Part shown: in pieces, positions 1-11,039 of the stretch
How positions within the stretch are numbered: position 1 is the first letter of the stretch
Layout of the letters: every line of letters starts with the position of its first letter
Origin: Cheiracanthium punctorium
Taxonomy: Eukaryota; Arthropoda; Arachnida; Araneae; Cheiracanthiidae
NCBI GenBank assembly: GCA_038373885.1
Contig: JAWZYV010002521.1
Location: 496,001 to 560,000 of the forward strand
Reading direction: 5' to 3'
Length of the DNA: 64,000 nucleotides
Translations under genes and position numbers: made by a program
Notes under the pieces: generated by a model
Told to the model about the DNA's origin: nothing
Databases searched by the model: none
What the model saw: only the letters and a program-made list of their open reading frames with translations

Positions 1-1616
1 CTTCATTACGGGACAAATGTTCTTTGAAATTATCATTTTACGCCCTCTCCCTGAAGAGAACTATTGAATTATCTTATAATATAACCAGTAAATTACTGAG
101 TAAGCACTCCTGTTACAGTGTTTTCTACATAACTACAACTGCTACTGCGCTTATACGAGCAGGGAATGAAATGTCATCCCAATGCTGAATATTCTTGAAA
201 GCCATCTTTTAAAAGTATGCGAAGTTGTTATGAGACTTAACTTCTGGGATGTGATTTTACAAAAGCAAGCATGATGTTCCTTGTATTTTGCAGTAGAGAA
301 TTCCGCTGAGATTAATGTTAGGTCGTATTAGGTTGCTGTTCTTTCTTAAAGGATTTTGGTTCCAAGGGGTGATTTTATAATGAGTACATTTCAAGAATGT
401 ACTTGTCTCTAGTTACTTTAGGACGAAGGCCAAAGATTCTAGTTTAAGTATGAATAGTTTGTCGAAATTAAATAGCACGAATGTATCATTTTTCAAGTCT
501 TAAAATTATTCATGTCGATAAAATTACAGCCTTAAATTTAAAGAATCTGTTGACAGCAGAATTATTTTGATATTTCATAATTTTCTGGAGGTATAAAATT
601 TTATTTAAAATTTAGACTACCACGTTTTCCATTTTTAATTATATGTATGTATAGTTATTTTATAAGCTACATTTATTATTATTTTTTAAGCTTATTTAAC
701 AGTTATATTTATCTTAAATATTTACTAGGAATCAAAACAGTTAACATTATTACATTTGTGTTAATTTGACTTATCACTGATAAATTTTAAACAACATTCG
801 ATACATTTTAAAGGCGTATTTAAGTTGTGTTTTGTATACGTTAACAGGCATTAATCTTTTAACACTATTCAATACTTCATTCAGCAAACAAATTATTAAC
901 ACGAGTAAACAGGTTTTGTTTACTGTGTTGTATTCAAAAGACAAATAAAAGGCTTTTTTAAAAAGTAACCATCATGTTTCTGCAGTCATTCTTCATATCT
1001 ACGATGACAATTTATTTAATTGCTTGCGAATTTGCATAACCATAAGATCCTAATTTAAACCTTTTGTATCTAGAAAGTAAAATTAGTAAATTACTACACA
1101 TGCATGCTTTTTTCTACGAGAACAGAATTGATTAATTCATCGTTCTCTCATTTTTCCTACTTATATACGATCTCATATTTAACCTGTTCACTCCCATTGT
1201 TACAAAGACCTAACAGCGAAGATTTTCTTCGTTTTCCCCCTGTTGTTAGCATGCAATGATATTTGATTTTTTGCTTTTGTCATTTGTATATCCTTCCAGT
1301 GCTGCAAAAAGTCCGAACCTAAAAAATTAATTGCTCTGGAGGGTTGTTATTTTTAATGCACACGCTTAGAGGCTTAAACACAAGCCACACTCAACAAAGA
1401 AGGAATTTTGAGAAACTATTGAACTTATATATTGAACTGAATAAACTATTCGTTCCTAAAGCAGCTTGACACAACGGTGAAGATTCTGCTTCTGTTTTTT
1501 GAGTCTTTTTCTATCCATTTGTAGTTGAAAACCCATAAAAAGGAATTGCAAGTCCAATGCGGAAGTCATAATGGACAGAGGAAGGGAATTTTCACAAACA
1601 ATGAACACATCTTTAT
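1..1616. other. dac: presumed upstream dac intron, no gene seen
   Basis: AT-rich sequence, no supported ORF or repeat structure. Confidence 0.5.
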
Positions 1617-1796
1617 TATAAAATAAATAAAAACTTTGTGAAAAACACACACACATAAAATGCTACTTATAAGATGTTACGATCGTTTCGACCAAAAAAT
1701 TCTTTCGGTCTTCATCAGACAAGCCCTTATCTTATAAGTAACATTTTATGTGGTTTTTTTTTCACAAAGTTTTAATTTATTTTATCATTTAACACC
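1617..1796 (-). ncRNA. hammerhead ribozyme motif (type I) inside a near-palindromic repeat
   Basis: On the - strand the core reads CTGATGA (1718-1712), a stem-loop closed by GACC/GGTC, then GAA followed by ACGATCGT and A (1688-1678). This matches the hammerhead order: C3-A9 core, stem II, G12-A14, a very short palindromic stem III and H17. The predicted cleavage is just 3' of 1678 on the - strand. Stem I is extraordinary: after two pairs and an asymmetric loop, CTTATAAGAT pairs with its complement, and the pairing continues with few mismatches for about 60 bases out to TTTGTGAAAAA on each side. Such short-stem-III hammerheads are known in Penelope-like elements and retrozymes. The + strand sequence after the right arm ends TTTAACACCAGTATTTTGAG, also seen at 16410. 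One unpaired A next to stem II is a small deviation. Confidence 0.7.
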
Positions 1797-1829
1797 AGTA
1801 TTTTGAGTGTTTTTTTCACATGTTTATTA

Positions 1830-4399
1830 TGTCGTTCTCATCGTTGGAATTACACAACGCCAAATTTCTTAACTGCATTGGTTTTTTAATGTCACTCGAA
1901 GAAAACTCAACGACCAATGCAAAGACGCAACACATGATAGAAAACAACGTTTTCACTGTCTTGCTTTCGTAATGATGGAAATAGATAAGTTAAATGCGAT
2001 TCAAGGCAAGTGTCATAAACCACTCTTGTGTTCACAGAATGTATTTTAGCGAGAAAACAATTTTTCATTTTTGCTTATTTACTGCACGTTCAGAAGATTA
2101 ACATCATAAAAATATCGTGACTCAATAAAATGAGGAACAATATTATACAGTTCAGCTGGAGAACAGACATAGGCAGTTTCAACTGTGCTGGCATAAACTG
2201 TTAAAAAATGCTAAACAGTATAAACTCACTGTTATATTGACAGAGTGCGTGAAAATACTTGTATTTTATGTAAATCAGTCAGATTTAATGAATAATGGAA
2301 ACTACAAGATATCATAAAAAAACTGTGTACTCGTTAAAAAACACAAAACTTTCGCTGACTGTAAAACATGAAGAAGTAAGAGATAATAACAATAAAACTG
2401 GAGCAAAAAAAAAATGGCTTCACAACTTTCTTTTTTATCGCATTTAAAATTTTAAAGCAGAAATTTATTCAAAACATTTTAAAAGAGTTGCATGTCATAT
2501 TTATTGTATTTTTACTCTCATTCAGTATTTTACAGACGTGAAATAACATTTTAAAAGTTTTACACAGTACTTTTGAAGTATTGAATTCAAAAAATCATAA
2601 GAAGTAGCCGAAGGAGAACAACTCGACAAAAAGAATAACTGCCAACTAGAGGCAAAACTTTATTATTATTTTTTTACGATATCTCGAAAATGATTGATCT
2701 TTTTAAAACTCCAAGCCAAGTCCACATCTATCTATACCAGATGGCCACATAGGAAAAATATAATAAATCGAAAGAAAAACGAGAGCAAAAGTGTAGAAAA
2801 ATAAAAAAATAAATGAAGAAAATAAAGAAATTTCCAGCTAGCCACCACGAAATCTGTTCGCTTCCATTCGAGTGCAAATTTCGCAAAAATGATTTTTCCC
2901 ATGATGAATAACACCCGTGGCTAGGAATAATTTGTCATTACGCCTGACATTTGTACCTTTTTATGGAGCATTATTCTGGCTTTTTATTTCCATAAAAGGA
3001 AAATCTAGCCCCGCCCTCGTTTGATGTCATTGGTCACATGAGACGCGAGTCGTATTCCTGTCACTAGCGCCATGATAGATGATCTGAACGGAATTTTCTT
3101 CATTTCAATTTTGTGATCGCAAATTCCGAAGCCAAACAATGAACGGCGAAATATTTTGGAGACTTTTTTCTTTTAAACTTATCCCTCTCTCTTCTGTACT
3201 TTTATTTTCATGATCAAAAATGTTCGCCTCCGTACAAAATAGTACCCGGATAATAACACAAAGTGGAAAGCCCTGTATTGCAGTTTTTCCCTTCGAAAGT
3301 GCCTTTGCAAGTTTCGTTGCATTTCACGGAATACATAATTGCAAACAGAGCAGCTTTGATCCTGCTATTGTGCTTTCTCTTTCTTTCATTCAAACTTTGA
3401 GTTAAAAAAAGAAGTAATTATTCTTGCTAATAATAATAAAAAAAAACTGTGAAAAGTATTTATATTAATTTATAAAAACCTTTGTAATGTGAATTTTAAA
3501 ACACTTTTTCGCAAGAAATGTCTCAAAAGAGGCTATCTGTAAAGGAAAAATCGTTAATAAAAAAACAGCTACTTGGGGGGAAAAAAACCTTCGGGAAGTG
3601 GTATGGAAAAAAAAAAGAAAGAAAGAAAAAAAAAAAAAAGAAAAGAAAAAACAACGATATTCTTCCAGAAAAATAAACTAACACCTGATATTATCCTATG
3701 GTCTTCTCGGACTATTTGGCCGTCATTAGTGAGGAACATTGGCGTAAATTGGCAAGTGACATTGGAAAGGGGAGGGGAATGTTTCCTACTGTAGAAAATA
3801 CCAAGTTTTAAATTGGTGATACTATCTGAATTGATTTTTTTTCTTTTTTTTTGGGAGGGGGGTAATTGCGCCTAGTAAGTTACGCCTATGGTGAGGGACA
3901 TTTCATTAGAGGGAGTGGAAAGTAGTTTAGTTAGCTAGAAGTTTCTTTTGGATAAAATACTGTTTATTTATGTTATAATTATGTATTATGTATTTCTGCC
4001 ATATTGTTTAATAAACTAAAAGAAAAGAAAAATAACCGCATCTTACCAAAAATTCTAGGTTCTCATTATTAATTAAAAAGTTCCTTTTTTAATTTTGCAT
4101 CATACTTTCCGTATTTTTAACATGGAAGGTCAGATATCCCAATTTGAAATTGAATGAATGTGATGGAGGCAATTTTGTGATAACCGAAAACAAGCTTTTT
4201 AAAAAGTTATATAAAATGTAGTAATTTTCCGACAGTAAAGTGTTAAAGACTGCATTAGAAAGGTGAATAATTTTGAAGAAAAATCAGAGAATTTTTCAAA
4301 AAGAAAAGTAAAGAAAAGAACTGCGTATTAGGGTAGGCCGAAAATCCATTTTTTTTCGAAATTGCTATGCCCTTAGTGTTGAAAGTATGTGGTTAGTAG
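1830..4399. other. dac: presumed upstream dac intron, no gene seen; GC-richer patch 3000-3140
   Basis: 3000-3140 (CTAGCCCCGCCCTCGTTTG, ATTGGTCACATGAGACGCG) is a small complex island. 3600-3650 is an A/AG tract. Open frames (3220-3405 and 3573-3794) are not convincing. Confidence 0.5.
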
Positions 4400-6385
4400 T
4401 TCTTATCAACCAAAAAGAAAACAGACTCTGCTAACAGAAAGCCTTCAGCGTGCGCATTACACTCAAAGTTTTGAATTTTTACTCAAAATGTGAAATTTCC
4501 GAAAAATTTTCTAGACGTTCCTAGACATTTACAAAACTGTTCCATGGTCGGAAGTGCTCGGAAAAGATCGTATAACGACTAGTATTGCCTGTTTGGTATG
4601 CCTGAGTTCCTCCAAAGGCTCTGAATTTAAAACAAAAATCACCAAATATAGCGAAAATTCATGAACTATGGGATTGAAGTATTAACTTATGTGCTTTATT
4701 TAGTTACTTTCCAATAAATTTTTACTCTGCGCCGGTTTTGGGTGGAAATGGAATAATTGCAGCTCTCGGTTCATCGAATAATCAACTATCCAGAACTCAC
4801 TACGAGGAGGTGGTAGCAAATCGAGTGCCACCAGCCCACCCACCCGCTAGACTAAATTAACTTAAATCCTAAAATCGGACTTGCTCTCAAACCTTGGTCG
4901 ATCTTTTATTCGCGCCCGGATATAGCCCTCGCGAGCGTAGAGGAGACAGTAGAGGAGGTGGCTGTCACGTCCTTAACACATTGTTTGACTGCTTCGTTGT
5001 GACAAGGTAACTCTAAGAATAACTGGAGTTTTTTTTATACAAATCTTCATTTCCGGCAATGATGTTATTTAGATCTTCTTTGGTAAGCCTATCAACAATT
5101 GGAGGTGACGTTATCATAGCTGCCAAATTTTACGGAATAGGATTAACCACTTTTTGTTAACAGTAAACTTTTTAAATATTTTTTCAAATTAATAGCTAAT
5201 CTATATGCAATTTTTTTAAATCATCCCAGAAGGCATGGCGTTCGAATCCGACGTAAAAAAACTTAAGATCTTCAGGCAAATAATCCATTTTTCTAATCGT
5301 CAGCCAAAAGTTTTTTGCAGTATTTTTACCGTCCCATTGCACTTAATCGCAAACCACATGGGGGCCTAATCTTTGACGAAGAATTCTGACAATGTCTTTA
5401 GTTCTGTAGATGGACTTTAGGTAGATATGTATTTTCTCACGATGCAGCAGCTAAGAGTCAACCATTAAGCATGGTGTATAGGTCCAGGAATTAACTCGGC
5501 CAGATAGTTTGGGCAACAACCCTTTGATACAGCCTGACAAATTCTGTAAAGATTAGCCTGATTTTTGCTTAGCAAACTAATTTCTATCTCAGGTAGTGAT
5601 GACTCAATACTTTCAAATTCAACGTCTTGTTGATTGTGAAAAGTAGGAAGCTGTTTACCTATTTCTTCGAGAAAACCTTCTGGACCTGATGTCTTCTCGT
5701 TATTATTATTTTTTTTTTCAAATTGATGCCTTAACGGCAATTCATAGGAATGTAGCTGGCAAATAATCCATTGGAGCAGTCGTTGTAAATACTCTTCTGA
5801 AAGACGAATAACGCCGGTATGTACGCTAGTGTTCTTCCTTTCGCGCGTGGAACCCATGTAGGTGAGTTCAGTCAGGCTTATACATTCTCGAATCAAATAG
5901 TTCTTTATAGCTGAGGCTGCTCCACCCGCATCGATTTCATAAGGAGAAGCGTCGGTCAAGTAAATTGAACCAGTCTTTTCGATTATAGAAATGTGTTCCT
6001 CTTGTTTTGTCCGCCTATAAAATGTTCCTGTTTCTTCACTCTTTTCATTCACTATAGTGGATGATGTTAACACAATCCTATTACCACTTTCTAGCGTACT
6101 ACGCACAATGCCGAAAATATTTTTAAAATTTTATTTTTGATGATTTTTGCTGGATTTTCAGAACTTTTGGAGAAATTCAGACATAAAAAACAGGTAATTC
6201 TAGTTGTTATGCAACCTTTTCCGAGCATTTCCGACAATGGAATAGTTCTGTAAATGGATTTTTTTTTTTTGAAAATTTCACAGTTTTAAGTGAAAATCTA
6301 AAACTTTGAGTTGAATGCGCATGCTGAAGACTTTCTCTGACGGAGTCCGTTTTAATTTTGCTTTAAAAAGAGAGATCATTTCTCT
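4400..6385. mobile_element. inverted-repeat-bounded element with a decayed ORF
   Basis: The block 4400-4665 is matched in inverted orientation by about 6115-6385. Shared words in order include GCATGCGCATT/GCGTGCGCATT, CTCAAAGTTTT, CATTTACA, GTCGGAA, GCTCGGAAAAG and CTGA(A/G)TT(T/C)CTCCAAA. The arms are about 260 bp with roughly 75% identity by eye. Between them lies a broken - strand coding region. This layout suggests a DNA transposon with long inverted ends, or two fragments in opposite orientation. No target duplication was identified. Confidence 0.6.
4850..6106 (-). pseudogene. degraded - strand ORF of a widespread arthropod repeat protein family
   Basis: An open stretch of 213 codons (6106 to 5465, no ATG; the reported first codon is GTG) ends PGPIHHA and then hits TAA. 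Recognisable pieces continue after it in shifted frames: WLTL, APMWFAIKC, YLPEDLKFFYVGFE, LPCHNEAVKQCV and PRFESKSDF. From memory these match the order of motifs in an uncharacterised protein family that is very common in arthropod genome assemblies (PGP-NH-RWLT ... APMWF ... LPCHTQAVE ... FE-K-DF). I do not know its function; high copy number suggests it is transposon-borne. At least one internal stop and several frameshifts make this copy non-functional. The family match should be checked with a translated search. Confidence 0.6.
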
Positions 6386-6389
6386 TCAT

Positions 6390-9300
6390 TTACAAAAAAT
6401 AAAAGCGTTAGAAATTAAACTAATTTTATCTTATTCGATAAATATATTTTTTTCCAAAAAAATTAATCGAACCTGAAAAAAAGATATTTTAAAGAGATCA
6501 TTACTGTAAAAATATTGTCCTTTAAATAGTTAAATGAATTTTGAGCTATTTCAAAAATTTTTCACAGCGTAAGAGTGACTAAACATTTGTCACATAATCC
6601 TTCAGAGTCTCCATAGCTTAATAAAAAATATTATATGAAATAGCCTTTTGCAAATCCATTTTTACTACTAGGGAGGTACATCAGATTAAAAAAACACTAT
6701 CATAAATATTTATCAGAGCAATTCATAATTAAGAAAATACGACTGCATGAACTTAGATATTTTTTTTTCTGGTGTTGGAGTAGGTAATTAATAATAAATA
6801 AAACTTGTAGGTTTTAGATCAAACGGAAAGTTTTATTTCACCGTCTTGCGATATTTGTCCTTAATTAATTTTTCGTCTCAAAATGATAAAAAAAAAGCAT
6901 TAAATCATCGAAGATATGTAGAGGAGGAGAAAAAGTGGTGGTGGGGGGTCAGTGATAGCTCTTGTAAAACTGAAGTTTTAGGAAAGCGCAATCCTTAAAT
7001 TTGTTCCAATATCCAAAAACCACATTAAAGAGACGCGATCAGTTTCACGTATCTCCGATGTGGAAACGACTTAGCTATTAGAATTCAAGAAAAATTTACA
7101 TTTGAAAGATTATTCTTATATGGCTTTAATCAGATGTGCGTTTTTTAATTCCTCTTAAATCTCAACAATTTTTTTTTTCATGTCTAGCCTGAACTGCATT
7201 TATACGGGAATATATTTAGCAGTTTATTTCTTCTAAACTCATTCATTCGTTTTTTAGTTGTCTACCCCCCCCCCCCTCCTCTAGGGTAATTAGATACGCA
7301 GAAAAGCACCACAGATCAGTCGACATTAAGCGCTAAGGCGGAAAAAAAAAATTAGAATCCAAAGGACAAAAATGAAGGAATAAAGCATTATGAAATTAGA
7401 AGTACTGCAACAGAAGAAAACTAATGAATAAATAAAAATATTTGAAAAATGTTTTAACATTTGGAGTGAAATTTTTAAGAGAGGGTTAAAAGGGGGGGAG
7501 GAAGAGAGAGAGAGAAAAGAAAGCGAAAAAGAAACAAGATTTAGAACCTTTCTGAAAGAGAGATAATCACTGCTAAGCGAACATTCTAGAATTTTTGCAC
7601 AGGAAGGGGGAGGCCTTTAATTTGGTCAAAAGAGAGTTTTCTACATAAATATGCTTTATAAGGGAGGGTAGAGAACTTAATTATTATTCAAAATCCAGAC
7701 GGCTTTTGCTCCGCATCGGGACCTGGTTCCCTAATGAATATGCATTTCAAAAAGGGTTATACAAGAGAAGGAGGTTCTTTTAATTTAGACAAATGTTCTT
7801 TTATGAAAATGACGGTGGAGGTACAGAGGAGAAAAGTGGAAGTTTTTTTTTTTCCAGAAAATCACCTCCACAAAAAGAGCCAGGGATGGGGAGGGAGAGA
7901 GGGAGGAATGAAGATTTATATTCGAATAAAAAAAGGGAAGTGAAAAACTAGAAAAGAAATTAAAAGTGGCTTCTTGCTCCATATTCATGCTTTTAAATAT
8001 TGGAATGCTTATATGCAAATAAGATCATTTGCTTTAAAGCGTTGTAGTGAAAATAGTCGCCCTTTTTTTTTTCTAATTCATTTACTAGTTTAATTCCCTC
8101 ATAAGAAGCGGACGCACACGTGTGAGAATGATCACTTAGATAATTAATTGCTTTGTCTGAGTGGAAAACAAACCATAGCTGATTAATATTTTAATTATAT
8201 GGGTTTTTAAGGCCCTTATTTGCATGTAAGTTTTTATTTAAAAAAATTAAGGGACTTTGTTTTCGGCTGTGCACTGCCATACGTCGGAATGTTTTTCGTA
8301 TATCTGGCAGAGGTCTGTGGATTAAAAAAAAATTGCAATGAGCTAGTATTTTTCTATTATAGTTTGAATGTTTAATTGTACGATGAGCATAAAAGTAAAA
8401 TATCCATATTTCATATTATTATATTTAAATTATTAAAAATGTATGCATTTGTTAACTGAAATAAAATTATACCAAGCGAAATATTCTTTAAGTAACATAA
8501 GTTTTAAAATACGGCAATATTTTTATTATTTTGGTCTTTTTGTCATGTTTTTATTTTTTAATCAGTAATTAACTTAATTTAAATATTATCTGCTCTTCTA
8601 GAACAGGAAAAAAGTAATATTTCTATTTCTCTATTTAAATGAAAACTATTATCAAAATCAAAATATTTTATGATAAGAATGAAGAGACAGTAAAAAAAAA
8701 ATTAGACATATCAATAATCAATAATTCGCAGCGGAAACCGAGAAAAAATGAAAACATATAAAGAATGTGAATATCATTTATAAATACACATACATCATAT
8801 GTACAGCGTATTTATAGCAGCTATACATACTTTGTGAGATATGTTCATTGCTAGATAAATATGTGTATCTGTAGTTTTTATTTACGGAATATATGTGCTA
8901 TCCACAAATTAAGATGCCTAAAGAGGCAGATAATATATGTTGTTTCAAAAACATTTAGTCATCAGAAAATTTTAAAATTTAAGGAAGCTAAAATTTGTAT
9001 TAATTTAGAATCCATGTCTTAATCTAGAATCCATTAAAGTCTTGTTTAAACAGGCATTTTTTCCATTGTATTCGTAGTACTATTTGTTCCACGAAAGATT
9101 GTTTTCTGGACATTGTTCGACACTTTTGTGTTATTTGGTGATTTTTTAGACTAGTACTAAAATCTATTCACTGCAATACTATTTTTATAATTATAACTTA
9201 ATTATAAAGTATTTTTATATGAATTTTTTATGTGCATGAAACATTTCACAATGTTGTATGGTTGTATTCTCATTTAATCTTCTTGCGGTACAATACATTA

Positions 9301-9499
9301 TCATACATGTGCAATTAAGATTAATATATTTAATGACTTATTGTTCAAGGTTTTGGAAAATAGCTTCAAAAGATTATATGCTTCAACATTTCAAAATACG
9401 ATACATTTACTTCACATATTGAGGTGTTTTTATCTTTTAAAGAGTATGGATTCTATCGAATATAAAACAATTAGTTAAATTATTTTTTGATAATTTATT
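6390..9499. other. dac: presumed upstream dac intron, no gene seen
   Basis: AT-rich with a C12-14 tract at 7265, purine-rich runs at 7480-7530 and 7885-7915, and T/A homopolymers. No structure beyond low complexity. Confidence 0.5.
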
Positions 9500-9511
9500 T
9501 ATTATAATATT

Positions 9512-9775
9512 CAAAAGTCAAACATTGGTGCAACAGCCCCCTCTGAGGGGCCAAAGCTTGCGCTGCCCAACGCGCCTTCGGAACCATGAGCTCTGGGATG
9601 CGGATGCATGGGCCAGGTGGTCAGCCTGGCGGGAAGTCCCCAAGCAAGCTTGGTTCTCATTTTATCGACCCACTCAAGGTATGCAAGGCTGATTTGACTT
9701 TGCCCAGCCTGGGATTCGAACCCTGGACCTGTGGGACGGTAGCGCGGAGTGCAAATCATTACTCCACTGAGCTTC
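9512..9775 (-). mobile_element. tRNA-derived SINE with 12-bp target-site duplication
   Basis: On the - strand the element begins AGAAGCTCAGTGGAGTAATG (A-box-like) and carries GGTTCGAATCC (B box, 9722-9712) about 50 bases on. A GC-rich body follows and ends near 9512. The direct repeat TATTATAATATT occurs on both sides (9500-9511 and 9776-9787). Pol III boxes plus a target duplication are diagnostic for a SINE. The head does not have the flanking pairing expected of a real tRNA gene. The short ORFs here on both strands are not genes. Confidence 0.8.
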
Positions 9776-10259
9776 TATTATAATATTACTTAGTATAATA
9801 TTTATCATAATATTTTTCGAAGAATTTTTGAAAGAAAAATAAGAATTTAAAAGAGATGAATAAAATTTCACATATTTGTAAAAAGTTTCAACAATTTCAA
9901 ATTTTATAAACCAAATAAAAACAGCCTATAATATTAAATCGTCGTTATTCAATAAAAGTGCGCTTCTGATTGGAAAAAAAAAGTTACTCTACAGATACTG
10001 TTTATGAATGTCATGTCCTTGAATATGTGCAATTTTTTTTCTAATATCATATATTCACTTATGTTAATTACAACAAACTTAATATCAAAACAAATAAATA
10101 ACAATGCGTATTTTCCATTACTTGTAACGAAAATAAGAATATTCTCATTACCTCTGACACTATGTGATATTGATATTTTGCCGGTAGCAAATTTTGTTAA
10201 AGATTAAAAATTGTTCAACGAAAAATGCTTATACATTTAACAAACAAAAGAATACCTGC

Positions 10260-11030
10260 GTCTTGACCATATTTTTCTAATGTAACTGTTTTTTCTGCTT
10301 TTATCGAAAACTATAACTATTTAACAAATTTAATTTAGTCACAAAAAATTGTAATATCCTTACATTTACAACTCACTAAGAACGTAATTTGTGTGCATTT
10401 TCTCTAATTATTCAAAGATATAAAACTTTATGCAAAACTTATAACACACTGTTTAGTCTGTCTGCATTTAAAAAGAAAAAATTCTCAGTGATCACATTTT
10501 TCTAATCCAAATGTTTTGCTCCAAATTCCCTTCCTTTTATTTTATCTTTGATCTTTTAAGATATCAGACTTCATCTAAATCCGAAGCATGTCACACTCGT
10601 CAACGCTATGTACTTAACAATAAAAGACTGCAGTGCATTTTTTCTCGTTTAGGTTTTTTTTTCGACTCCATTAACTTTTATCTTCGTATCACAATTGAAA
10701 CGGACCTCATCTGATCACAAAGAATATGACACTCCGTAGTGTCGCATCTAACGGGAGGGATAAAGAATGTACATATTGTACATTTTTCTCTAATTCCGTC
10801 ATATTTTATCTTTGTTCTTCAAAGATATCAAGCTTCATCAAACGCCAAAACTTGTAACACTCTTCATTGTTATTATGTATAGCACGAAAAAGAATGCGCC
10901 ATGATCGCATTTTTCTAATCCAGGTACTTTTTTTTTTATCCCTCCAATTTCATCGAGCTTTATCAACGTATCTCAATTATAACAAACTTCATTTGAGCAC
11001 AAAACCTGTAATACTCTATATTGTTATTAT
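10260..11030 (+). repeat. degenerate minisatellite, about six units of 100-140 bp
   Basis: A motif CATTTTTCTAATCC or a close variant recurs near 10268, 10396, 10494, 10636, 10778 and 10906. In several units it is followed by TTTTATCTTTG, a piece like AAGATATCA(A/G)(A/G)CTTCATC, and CACAAAA..TGTAA(C/T)ACTC. Units are strongly diverged. Short ORFs across it are chance. Confidence 0.5.
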
Positions 11031-11039
11031 TATTGTTAT

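Noticed and set aside
9711..9775. tRNA gene on the - strand
   Set aside because: The A and B boxes are present, but the acceptor-stem pairing is not evident and a 12-bp target duplication bounds a 264-bp unit, so it is a SINE head.
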